Source of the DNA: Curtobacterium sp. TC1
GTDB lineage: Bacteria > Actinomycetota > Actinomycetes > Actinomycetales > Microbacteriaceae
Assembly: GCF_019844075.1 (NCBI RefSeq)
Contig: NZ_CP081964.1
Span: forward strand, 3,162,001-3,226,000
Direction of reading: 5' to 3'
Length of the DNA: 64,000 nucleotides
Below, in pieces: positions 33,923-40,684 of this stretch; within the stretch, counting starts at the first letter, position 1; each line of letters begins with the position of its first letter. The notes beneath the pieces are model-generated. The model made no database searches and was not told where the DNA came from. It saw nothing but the letters and a program-made list of their open reading frames with translations. The position numbers and the translations under genes are program-made.

Positions 33923-34486
33923 TCAACCGCCGGCGCCGCGGCCGGTGATGCGGCGGTTCGTGGCCGTGATGACGGCGCGTTCCCGGTCCGACAAGCCGCC
34001 GGCGAGCAGGATCCGGGCCAGCACCTCGCTCTTGCGCTCGATGTAGTCGTCAATGTCCTGGGCCTCGGCAGCGGCTCGGCGCTTCACCGCGGCGTACTCG
34101 TCCCGGAGCTCCGGATCGGCGCGCAGGACATCGCGGACGGCCAGGTGGTTGCGGAGCGCGAGCGACCCGGCCACGACGACGTAGGTGTTGGTCGGGGCGA
34201 AGTGCTCCGGTGTCCGGAAGGCCTGCCGGTCGGGAACACCGAGGACTCCGCGTGGCTCGAACCCGATCGTGGTCAGCGCTGCGACCGCCGCCGCAACGTC
34301 GCCGGCATCGACCACGATGTCGACGTCGATGACGGGCTTCGCCGCGAGCCCGGGTACCGAGGTGCTGCCGACGTGCTCGATGCTCCGGTATCGAGCGCCG
34401 GCGGCGTCGAGCGCTGCGGCGTAGGCGTCCCGCAACACCGCGAACCGCTCGGGCCAGGACGGCTGGTACTCGACGACCTCGATCAC
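33923..34486 (-). CDS. GrpB family nucleotidyltransferase-like protein
   Basis: 187 residues from GTG 34486. The GrpB signature is clear: VEYQPSWPERFAVLRDAY, IEHVGSTSVPGLAAKPVIDV, DIVV. The fold is nucleotidyltransferase-like with GS and DVD motifs, but biochemical roles are poorly known. The start overlaps the stop of the GNAT gene by 4 bases, so the two are co-translated. The longer open frame upstream has GNAT-overlapping composition and is not expected to be translated in this frame. Confidence 0.85.
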   Translation of the reverse strand: MIEVVEYQPSWPERFAVLRDAYAAALDAAGARYRSIEHVGSTSVPGLAAKPVIDVDIVVDAGDVAAAVAALTTIGFEPRGVLGVPDRQAFRTPEHFAPTNTYVVVAGSLALRNHLAVRDVLRADPELRDEYAAVKRRAAAEAQDIDDYIERKSEVLARILLAGGLSDRERAVITATNRRITGRGAGG

Positions 34487-35025
34487 CGGGTCCGCCGCGT
34501 GGCCGGCGGGGGTGCGAGGAGCTGGAACATGACGTGGTCGCGCCAGGCCCCGTCGATCTTGATGTACTCCGGCGCGAACCCGTAGCGGGTGAACCCGGCG
34601 GACTCGAGGGCACGCTGCGACCCGACGTTCTCCGGAAGGGTCTCCGCCTGCACCCGGTGGAGTCGGAGCACGTCGAACGCGTGGCCGGCGGCAGCGGCGA
34701 CGGCACGGGAGGCGTGGCCCTGGCGGAGTCGGTCGGCGCGGATCCAGTAGCCCATCGCGCACGACTGCAGGGCGCCGCGGGTGATGCCGCTCAGCGTGAT
34801 GCGCCCGAGGAGCTCACCGTCCGTCGATTCGATCACGAACGGGACCGCGGTGCCCGCGCGCTCCGCAGCGAGCGACTGCACGATGACGTCGTGCTGGCCC
34901 TGTTCGGTGAAGTACGCCGGTGCCCGGGTCGGCTCCCACGGTCGCAGGTGCTCGGCGCTCGCGGTGATGACGGCGGCGAGCGTCGCCGCGTCGTCGACGC
35001 GGAGCAGGCGCAACCGGGTGTCCAT
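34483..35025 (-). CDS. GNAT family N-acetyltransferase (RimJ/RimL-like)
   Basis: 180 residues from ATG 35025. GNAT motifs are visible: the acceptor strand SGITRGALQSCAMGYWI, the acetyl-CoA loop RQGHASRAVAAAAGHAF and ENVGSQRALESAGF. The length and opening match ribosomal-protein acetyltransferases. The ATG lies at the edge of the 27-base attachment repeat and lacks a Shine-Dalgarno. Before insertion of the neighbouring element it would have followed tRNA-Ser(UGA) by only a few bases and perhaps shared its transcript. Confidence 0.85.
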   Translation of the reverse strand: MDTRLRLLRVDDAATLAAVITASAEHLRPWEPTRAPAYFTEQGQHDVIVQSLAAERAGTAVPFVIESTDGELLGRITLSGITRGALQSCAMGYWIRADRLRQGHASRAVAAAAGHAFDVLRLHRVQAETLPENVGSQRALESAGFTRYGFAPEYIKIDGAWRDHVMFQLLAPPPATRRTR

Positions 35026-35051
35026 GGCGGAGGGTGTGGGATTCGAACCCA
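35025..35051. repeat. distal attachment site (27-bp direct repeat)
   Basis: Identical to 39645-39671 and equal to the tRNA-Ser 3' end (core GGGTGTGGGATTCGAACCCA). Bases on both sides differ between the two copies, so the repeat is exactly 27 bp. This copy borders the GNAT gene, the original chromosomal neighbour. Confidence 0.9.
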
Positions 35052-35153
35052 ACCCGTTACTCAACACTGACGTGACCGCCTTCGCGCCCTGCTTGTTTTC
35101 GGTACTGTTCGGTCACGCCAAGCCACTTTGATCCCCCCGGGTACCGCATAGTC

Positions 35154-35171
35154 GTGGGCAAAACGTGGGCA
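35154..35171 (+). promoter_or_regulatory. candidate integrase arm-type sites, left end
   Basis: Two GTGGGCA words at 35154-35160 and 35165-35171 are spaced 11 bases, one helical turn. The same pair with the same spacing occurs at 39558-39575, close to the other attachment site. Confidence 0.45.
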
Positions 35172-35190
35172 GGCCAGGCACAGTGAGCGG

Positions 35191-35457
35191 ATGAGCGACA
35201 TCGAGTCCATTATCCGCCGCGTGGTGCGCGAAGAGCTCGAGCGCAACCGTGGCGAGGCTGCGGAGCAGGCGACGGGCAAGCGGGCCTACACCGTACAGAG
35301 CATGTCCGAGGCTTACGAAGTGAGCGTCTCCTACATCAGGAACGACATCGCCGCTGGGAGACTGCGACCGCAGTACCTGAGACGCAAGCCACTGATCGGC
35401 GTCGCAGAGGCCGAGCGCTGGTTCGAGGCGCTCGCGAGCGAGAGACCCAACGTCTAG
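35191..35457 (+). CDS. small helix-turn-helix protein, probable excisionase
   Basis: 88 residues. An N-terminal charged helix (IESIIRRVVREELERNRGEAAEQ) precedes a MerR/excisionase-type wing-helix: AYTVQSMSEAYEVSVSYIRN, DIAAGRLRPQYLRRKPLIGVAEAERW. This matches DNA-binding proteins that direct excision or control phage genes. It is the first gene inside the left attachment site. No strong Shine-Dalgarno precedes the ATG. Whether it acts as Xis or as a regulator is open. Confidence 0.7.
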   Translation: MSDIESIIRRVVREELERNRGEAAEQATGKRAYTVQSMSEAYEVSVSYIRNDIAAGRLRPQYLRRKPLIGVAEAERWFEALASERPNV

Positions 35458-35571
35458 CTGGAGCGCCATCAGACGATCTTGCCCCGCAGGGTCGCGAGGC
35501 TGGGTGCACCGCTTGGGGCTGACTGACTCCTACTCTTCGGAACAACATCCAACGAGGGCGTCACTCAACCG

Positions 35572-36531
35572 CTACAGGGACCGCTCGTCGCGCTCTAATG
35601 GGCTCGCGCTGAGCAACGAGTAGGTCCGCCGCCCACCCACGCTCGAGCTTGAGTTCGAGCGGGTCACCCGCTTGAACGACGCAAGTATTGGTTGGGACGA
35701 CGCCGACCAGGTTGCAATGTCGCGAAGCAGATCATCGTCAGTCACGGCAGCCTCGAATGACTCAGCGCCCCGAGGGGCAAACCACATTCTCCCCACAGAC
35801 CGCCTCTGACCGTCCACTACCCCTTGAAGTGTGACCGTCTCCACTTCCTCGGTACGCGCATCGAGTTCCTCGATCAAGCGACCCGCTGACGGAGCGTCCA
35901 ACTGCAGCGTGACGACGTCTGCTGCAGGTTTCGTCAGGGCACCGCTGACGCTCCACCCTGCACGCGTTACTGCCTTGGCAGCACGTCTGAGCCCGGCGTG
36001 AGCTTCGATCGGAATCCGACTGGCCCAGTCACCCAGTTCAGCCGCACTACTCGACGATCCCGCAGTGGCCAAAAGGCCCGCAACAGCCGTGAGAGAAGAT
36101 GAGTCAACAGCAGCCGTCTCCGCTGACCGCACATCGGTCTCCGGCGCAGTCCGAAGAACTACCCTCACCGAGCCTGGCGCGGGTGCGTAGATCTGCAGCG
36201 TGGACGCCATCCTCGCCCGCCCAAGCGCGGCCTTGGTGACTTCCTTGACAGCCTCAGCGATGCCTCTGACGAGTTCTGCGAACTGCAGTGCGTTCGTGGC
36301 ATGCCCGTCAACCCCTTCACCCTCAAGGTGAAGGTCGAGAGCCGTCGACATCGACGCTTCTTGAAGCTCGCGAAGTACGGAGGCGAGTTTCGGGTCTTGG
36401 CCAGCCGACAGTTCGAGCGATCGCCTTGCCACTCGGCCGGCGAACGAGTCAGGGTTGGGGAGCACTGCCCACGCAGCACGGAGCGAATCCTCGAGACTCG
36501 GCACGGATGCACCCCCGTCGGTCAAACTCAT
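35572..36531 (-). CDS. hypothetical protein, partner of DUF6932 nucleotidyltransferase
   Basis: 319 residues, family not recognised. The first 110 residues are mainly helical. A middle beta-rich region contains STLQIYAPAPGSVRVVLRT, then VTLQGVVDGQRRSVGRMWF near 235-253, resembling a small beta-barrel, and ends with ASFKRVTR...RRTYSLLSAS. No membrane segment or signal peptide. It overlaps the nucleotidyltransferase gene by 4 bases (ATGA), so the two are stoichiometrically expressed. It may be an inhibitor, sensor or second effector subunit of that enzyme; this is inference. Confidence 0.65.
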   Translation of the reverse strand: MSLTDGGASVPSLEDSLRAAWAVLPNPDSFAGRVARRSLELSAGQDPKLASVLRELQEASMSTALDLHLEGEGVDGHATNALQFAELVRGIAEAVKEVTKAALGRARMASTLQIYAPAPGSVRVVLRTAPETDVRSAETAAVDSSSLTAVAGLLATAGSSSSAAELGDWASRIPIEAHAGLRRAAKAVTRAGWSVSGALTKPAADVVTLQLDAPSAGRLIEELDARTEEVETVTLQGVVDGQRRSVGRMWFAPRGAESFEAAVTDDDLLRDIATWSASSQPILASFKRVTRSNSSSSVGGRRTYSLLSASPLERDERSL

Positions 36532-37028
36532 GCGATCACCTCCAGGAAGCCCTTCTCTGTATTCTGCACCTGGGCACCGTCAGGACCCTTGACCTGGCCC
36601 CAAAACTGCCGCCAGTACAGGGTGGTGTCCGGGTCGCTGCGCAGCCCCACGAAGCCGTCTACCTTGCCGCCCATCGGCTGCACGCGGACGCCCGCTGCGT
36701 TCTTGTCAGTCTGCAGACTCTCGAATATGGCCTGCTGCGAAGGGTCAAGGGCATCCAGGTCGCTCTGACGAACGAAGAAGGCCACGTCGATGTCAGTCGG
36801 TGCTGCCCAGCTCTTGTGCGTGACGAATCCTCCATCGACCCAGCATCGTGCACCGGGAAACAACGAACGGACGGAGTCCATCCAGACGCTGAACGCGTCG
36901 AAGATGACCTGTCGCTCCGACGAAAACGGTGCTCCGAGGACGAAAACCTGTTGGATCTCGTCCATCGAACATGGGTGCTTCCCTGGGGGAAGCAGGCCGT
37001 ACGGGCCTGAAGTGCTTGGGATTGGCAT
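36528..37028 (-). CDS. DUF6932 family nucleotidyltransferase-like protein
   Basis: 166 residues. The opening MPIPSTSGPYGLLPPGKH and WVDGGFVTHKSWAAPTDIDV fit the DUF6932 family. The latter contains a polymerase-beta nucleotidyltransferase core: a G-G/S turn at 66-67 and the metal-binding D79 and D81. ATG 37028 is preceded by a strong AGGAGG that is also one arm of a hairpin. It heads a two-gene unit inside the integrated element. Both reading frames are intact although neighbours are decayed. A defence or toxin-antitoxin role is plausible but unproven. Confidence 0.75.
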   Translation of the reverse strand: MPIPSTSGPYGLLPPGKHPCSMDEIQQVFVLGAPFSSERQVIFDAFSVWMDSVRSLFPGARCWVDGGFVTHKSWAAPTDIDVAFFVRQSDLDALDPSQQAIFESLQTDKNAAGVRVQPMGGKVDGFVGLRSDPDTTLYWRQFWGQVKGPDGAQVQNTEKGFLEVIA

Positions 37029-37032
37029 ACCC

Positions 37033-37048
37033 CTCCTGTATCCAGGAG
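37033..37048 (-). promoter_or_regulatory. hairpin covering the Shine-Dalgarno of the DUF6932 gene
   Basis: On the mRNA strand CTCCTG and CAGGAG form a 6-bp stem with a GATA loop, ending 4 bases before the ATG. The 3' arm contains the ribosome binding site, so folding would hide it. Confidence 0.55.
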
Positions 37049-37126
37049 TGAACTTACCTCATCGCGCGAGCGGTAGCGCGGTGCTCTCGACGTAGCGATG
37101 TCGGGGGCCGTCCGCAGTATCGGAGC

Positions 37127-37416
37127 ATGCTCGAGCACAAGTGGGCTCCCCCGGAGCATCCCGACGTCACCCTTCACCAGCCCGTGATGCTGGACGCCGA
37201 CGCCGCGGGCGAGCTGCGGACCCTCGATCCTGTCGCGCCGGTCTGGGCTGACATCGAGTTCGTGAGCATTGGGCTGTGCTGCACCTCAAGTGCTTCGCCG
37301 CTGCTGAGTCGGAGTCCGCGGTGCTCGTTCAGACGGCGTGGCAGGGGCGGCTGCAGCAGGTGCTCGTTGCTCGCGAGATGGTCACGCGACGCACGTTGGC
37401 CCCTCGGGCGCGTTGA
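37127..37416 (+). pseudogene. frameshifted small hypothetical gene
   Basis: From ATG 37127 (GGAG just upstream) a frame encodes MLEHKWAPPEHPDVTLHQPV...VWADIEF, then becomes unlikely coding. Another frame gives EHWAVLHLKCFAAAE...TRRTLAPRAR and ends at TGA 37416, which overlaps the next ATG. Joining them needs one frameshift near 37262. Either it is a decayed gene or only the second part (GTG 37276, 46 residues) is translated. Function unknown. Confidence 0.5.
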
Positions 37417-37676
37417 TGGCCCGTAGACGTCGCAACAGGTGGGCGTTGGGGCCGGCTTACTCCCTCCCCGAAATCGCGCGCGGAGGCCCCGACTACGACG
37501 TCACACCGCCCGCTCCGGTCCTCGCATGGGTGCAGTTCCCTAACCAGATCCTCGAGATTGAGGCACGAGTCATCGCCTACACGGAGCGGGCGGTTCTCGT
37601 TGAGTGGGGTTTTGGCCAGGCTGCAGAGTCAGCGTGGCTCGGGCGGGATGCCATTCGAGCCCCCGAACGGGCGTGA
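37416..37676 (+). CDS. small hypothetical protein of the integrated element
   Basis: 86 residues from ATG 37416, starting with a basic MARRRRNRWALGP and followed by LAWVQFPNQILEIEARVIAYTERAVLVEWGF, probably a small beta structure. Its ATG shares one base with the upstream stop (TGATG), a coupling signal. No family recognised; proteins of this size and basic N-terminus are common in actinophages. Confidence 0.55.
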   Translation: MARRRRNRWALGPAYSLPEIARGGPDYDVTPPAPVLAWVQFPNQILEIEARVIAYTERAVLVEWGFGQAAESAWLGRDAIRAPERA

Positions 37677-37714
37677 GCGGTTCGCGTCACCTCGCCCATA
37701 GAGTGATCCTCACT

Positions 37715-38323
37715 ATGAAGACCCTTACCCGAACGGCCGCAACCATCGCTGTCCTTGCAGGTGCAATCGCCCTCGCTGGATGTTCAGACGAGTCCGGACC
37801 AGTCGCTGGCACGGCAGTCCCGGCGAAGGCCACGACGAGCACACCCACGCCCACTCCGACTCCCGAGGCCAAGGTCGGCACTCGGGCGAACCCGTTCGCG
37901 GTAGGCGCACCAGGCAAGCACTCGTCGGACTCCGTGTGGACCTTCACCTGGGATGCCACAAACGGCGACGGTTGGGCCGAGATCCAGAAGGCAAACGAGT
38001 ACAACGAAGCGCCGGCTGCTGGGCAGTCATTTGTTCTCTCGTCGACCACGGTCGGGGCTGACGCAGGAGTTGGCGCGGAGGGCGGAGACCCTGTTGCGAG
38101 CTTCACGATCAGTTACGTCGGCTCGGACGGCAACACCTATCCGGCCATCGGCGATTGCGGCGTGCTCCCGGGTAAAGCTGTATACGAGATCGGGCGCATG
38201 TACGCGAACGCCTCGCAGAAGGGCTACGTCTGTTCCGTTGTGCCAACTGAGGCGGTGGCGGGCGGTACCTGGAATGTGCAGGCGCTCGTCGGCTCCGGGA
38301 CTGCGTTCTTCGCCGGGGCTTAG
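37715..38323 (+). CDS. secreted lipoprotein, function unknown
   Basis: 202 residues from ATG 37715. The signal peptide ends in a lipobox AIALAGCS with the lipid-carrying Cys near residue 23. A Thr-Pro linker (TSTPTPTPTP) follows, then a beta-rich domain from about residue 57 (RANPFAVGAPGKHSSDSVW) with two Cys (DCGVLP and YVCSVV) that may pair. The fold resembles DUF4352-like surface lipoproteins of Gram-positive bacteria. It is cargo in the integrated element and is followed by a strong terminator. Confidence 0.75.
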   Translation: MKTLTRTAATIAVLAGAIALAGCSDESGPVAGTAVPAKATTSTPTPTPTPEAKVGTRANPFAVGAPGKHSSDSVWTFTWDATNGDGWAEIQKANEYNEAPAAGQSFVLSSTTVGADAGVGAEGGDPVASFTISYVGSDGNTYPAIGDCGVLPGKAVYEIGRMYANASQKGYVCSVVPTEAVAGGTWNVQALVGSGTAFFAGA

Positions 38324-38349
38324 GAACAAGCGTCCCACGCACGACGAAA

Positions 38350-38380
38350 CGCCCCGCCCCTCGAAGTGAGGGGCGGGGCG
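38350..38380. terminator. hairpin terminator between lipoprotein and SGNH remnant
   Basis: CGCCCCGCCCCTC (38350-38362) pairs exactly with 38368-38380 around a 5-base loop. It separates two convergent coding regions, so it can act in both directions. Confidence 0.8.
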
Positions 38381-38386
38381 AGTGTG

Positions 38387-39026
38387 TTAGACGAGAGCGA
38401 GTCCGGCGTCGACGAGTGTGGCGATGCGTTCCATGCCCGCCTCGTTTGAGTGGCGCAGGTCACTCATGTAGCCTTGCGCGTTCCAGTTGTCCCACGTGCC
38501 GGCTTCCTTGTTCAGGTCCATGAACGCGTAGGAAGTGGCGTAGCGGGTGCGGAGTGCGTGCTGCTGCTGCTGCTGCTGCTGGAGAGTTGCTTCGGTGGGG
38601 TTTTGGCATGGCACGGATGACAGGTCGATGAAGTCAGCGTTGACGCTCGCAGCGGCTGCGGCGAGGACGTTGGGGGTTCGTGACGACCTGCTTCGCTGTG
38701 TAACCACCCACCGCGTCGTTCGCGCCGAGCAGGCAGATGACGACGGAAGGCTGGTACGCCTGGATCATCGCAGCACTGTAAATGCCCACACCGTTCGCCC
38801 ACGTGGTGCTGTTCGTAGATGGTGCGCCAGCGTTCGACACGCGGATGCGCTTCGACGTTGACAGCCACGGCTCAACGAACAGAATCCCACCGGTACCGAC
38901 GGCAGTGATCGACAGGACGTGGCTGGTGCTCGCGGCCGCCGCGCTGATGGTCAGCTTGCCGATGCTTACGGTGCCGGTCGTGTCGCTCGTGACTGCGGTC
39001 TCGGAGTCGACCTTGCTCCCGCTTCT
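38387..39026 (-). pseudogene. SGNH/GDSL-type hydrolase, truncated and frameshifted
   Basis: Two frames together give an SGNH-hydrolase-like C-terminal half. The upstream part has VVICLLGANDAVGGYTAK (block with GxND) and the downstream part NVLAAAAASVNADFIDLSSV and YMSDLRHSNEAGMERIA (block with DxxH-like region). The frame changes at a run of five C (38672-38676, shown as G on the plus strand); removing one C restores it. The 5' end is lost where the sequence meets the integrase remnant. A (CTG)7 run at 38561-38581 encodes seven Gln. Probably a former phage structural or tail gene. Confidence 0.7.
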
Positions 39027-39608
39027 GGGGACCGCGCGACGCTGATCCTGGTACTCGCGTACTGCGGGCTCCGATGGGGCGAAGCGACGGGTCTGCGCGT
39101 GAAGGACCTGGACATGCTGCGCCGCCGCATCAACGTCGCGGTGGACGCGGTGAATGTCGGCGGGGTGATCGAGGTCGGTACGCCGAAGACGCACAAGCGC
39201 CGCTCCGTGCCGTTTCCAGCGTCGCTCGCTATCCCGCTCGCGAGACAGTGCGAGGGCAAGAGCTCGGACGCGTTGGTGTTTGCGTCGAAGCACGGGACGC
39301 ACGAGCGACGGTGGCACAACGACCACGGCTGGTTCCCCGTGGCAGTTCGGACGTCCGGTGTACCGGACCTCACCCCGCATGATCTCCGGCACACAGCGGC
39401 TTCCCCCGCGATCAGTGCTGGTGCGAACGTGAAGGCCGTGCAGCGGATGCTCGGCCACGCCTCCGCAGCGCTGACACTCGACGTGTAGGCCGACCTGTTC
39501 GAAGACGACCTGGACATCGTTGCGGGCCGCCTCGATGACGGGCTCGCGCAGACGGTTGTGGGCAAGATGTGGGCAGAGGCCGCCCGGAACGAAGACGAGG
39601 CCCGCTAG
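39027..39608 (+). pseudogene. tyrosine recombinase (phage integrase), truncated with internal stop
   Basis: Only the catalytic half remains: LILVLAYCGLRWGEATGLRV (first catalytic Arg), TPKTHKRRSVPFP (Lys), HDLRHTAAS (His-x-x-Arg) and MLGHASAALTLDV. The next codon is TAG at 39486-39488, exactly where relatives have the nucleophilic Tyr, and the frame continues as ADLFEDDLDIVAGRLD to TAG 39606-39608. The N-terminal arm-binding and core-binding domains are missing. It lies beside tRNA-Ser(UGA), its presumed target. It cannot be catalytically active as read. Confidence 0.88.
39558..39575 (+). promoter_or_regulatory. candidate integrase arm-type sites, right end
   Basis: GTGGGCA at 39558-39564 and 39569-39575, spaced 11 bases as at the left end. 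They lie in the 3' end of the integrase remnant, 70 bases from the attachment repeat. Confidence 0.4.
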
Positions 39609-39644
39609 ATCCGCTTGTTGCTGCGGATCAACGGACCTCGGTAG

Positions 39645-39671
39645 TGGCGGAGGGTGTGGGATTCGAACCCA
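39645..39671. repeat. tRNA-proximal attachment site (27-bp direct repeat)
   Basis: Exact copy of 35025-35051. It includes the acceptor 3' strand, the T arm and the discriminator base of tRNA-Ser(UGA), so the tRNA remains complete after insertion. Confidence 0.9.
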
Positions 39672-39732
39672 CGAGACATCTCTGCCCACCTGTTTTCAAG
39701 ACAGGCTCCATCGGCCGCTCGGACAACCCTCC
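39648..39732 (-). tRNA. tRNA-Ser (anticodon UGA)
   Basis: 85 bases. Acceptor GGAGGGT/ACCCTCC, anticodon loop CTTGAAA with TGA (UGA), long variable arm and T loop GGGTTCGAATCCC. The tRNA is intact and its 3' end is the insertion site of the neighbouring element. No CCA encoded. Confidence 0.95.
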
Positions 39733-39820
39733 AGTGACGCGACCACGTGGCGAGACGTGACCGCGTCCCGGGAAGTCTAACGGGCCTCCCGTCCGCCGTG
39801 CGCGTCAGCGCATGCCGGGG

Positions 39821-40684
39821 TCAGCGCGGCAGGGAGTCGAGCGCCGCTGCCAAGCCGTCGTCGGACACGCCACCGGTGAGTTCGTTTCCGGCGTCGACGA
39901 CGTCGTCCGGAGCCTGGCCCATGACGACGCCGCGACCGGAGGTCGAGGCCCAGCGGAGCATGTCGATGTCGTTGCGGCCGTCACCCGCGGCGAAGACGCG
40001 GGAGCGCGGGATGTCGAGCCACTCGCGCACGCGTTCCATCGCGGTGGCCTTCGTCACGCCCTCTGGCGCGATGTCGAGCCACGCGGTCCAGCCGACGGTG
40101 TACGAGACCTTGTGCAGGCCCATGTCCTCGACGATCTGCAGGAACTCCTCGAGCCCGTGCTCCGGCGAGATCACGACGACGCGGGTGGCCTCGACGGAGA
40201 GCAGCTGGTCGAACGGCACCAGCTCGCCGGCGTTCGTCATGGTGTCGGCGGGGAAGTTCTCGGACAACCGGAAGTGGCCGGTCTCGTCCTCGACGCCGAA
40301 GGCCGCGCTCTCCAGGGCCCCGCGGATGGTCTGCAGGACGTCGCTCGGGTCGAAGTGCTCGACGTGGACGCGCTCGTAGGAGCCGTCCGGACGGCGGGCC
40401 AGGGTCAGCGCACCGTTGGCACAGACGAGGTACTTCGGCTCGATGCCGAGGGTCTCGAGCAACGGCACCGTCATGCCCTCGCTGCGACCGGTCGACAGCA
40501 TGACCTCGTGTCCCGCGGCCTCGGCATCGCGCACGGCGGCGACCACGGCCTCGGTGATGACGCCGTCCTCGCGCATCGTGGTGCCGTCGATGTCGAGGGC
40601 CACCAGCCAGCGCTTCGTGCGGGCGGGAGCACCGGTACCCGCGCCCTGCGCCGCACCGTCCACGAACCGCCCCTGCGCGCTCAT
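39821..40684 (-). CDS. HAD family hydrolase (Cof type)
   Basis: 287 residues. The nucleophile motif is LDIDGTTM (about 30-37), with STGRSEG (motif II), the type IIB cap region and [12 protein letters not shown] (motif IV). Cof-type HAD enzymes dephosphorylate small phosphorylated metabolites. ATG 40684 overlaps the serS stop by 4 bases, so it is expressed with serS. The first 25 residues are Gly/Ala rich and may be dispensable. Confidence 0.9.
   Translation of the reverse strand: MSAQGRFVDGAAQGAGTGAPARTKRWLVALDIDGTTMREDGVITEAVVAAVRDAEAAGHEVMLSTGRSEGMTVPLLETLGIEPKYLVCANGALTLARRPDGSYERVHVEHFDPSDVLQTIRGALESAAFGVEDETGHFRLSENFPADTMTNAGELVPFDQLLSVEATRVVVISPEHGLEEFLQIVEDMGLHKVSYTVGWTAWLDIAPEGVTKATAMERVREWLDIPRSRVFAAGDGRNDIDMLRWASTSGRGVVMGQAPDDVVDAGNELTGGVSDDGLAAALDSLPR

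Larger units (their letters stand above)
35025..39671. mobile_element. degenerate integrated element at tRNA-Ser(UGA)
   Basis: A 27-bp sequence from the 3' end of tRNA-Ser(UGA) occurs exactly at 35025-35051 and 39645-39671. Between them lie an excisionase-like gene, a DUF6932 nucleotidyltransferase pair, small unknown genes, a lipoprotein, an SGNH hydrolase remnant and an integrase remnant next to the intact tRNA, the normal order for a tRNA-targeting prophage or island. Several stretches are less GC-rich than their surroundings. The integrase is truncated and interrupted, so the element can no longer move by itself. Confidence 0.88.

Noticed and set aside
35025..35051. A truncated tRNA-Ser pseudogene
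   Set aside because: Only the 3' end is present, it is an exact copy of the intact tRNA end at 39645-39671, and it marks the end of an element with an integrase. An attachment site explains it fully.
35572..36531. HEPN ribonuclease motif in the 319-residue protein (R-x5-H in RIPIEAH)
   Set aside because: The motif contains a Pro and the surrounding sequence lacks the usual helical HEPN context, so a HEPN/MNT pair is not supported.
36528..37028. CBASS-type cyclic nucleotide synthase
   Set aside because: The protein is too short for a CD-NTase, lacks the usual helical thumb region, and no effector such as a phospholipase or nuclease with a nucleotide sensor is adjacent.
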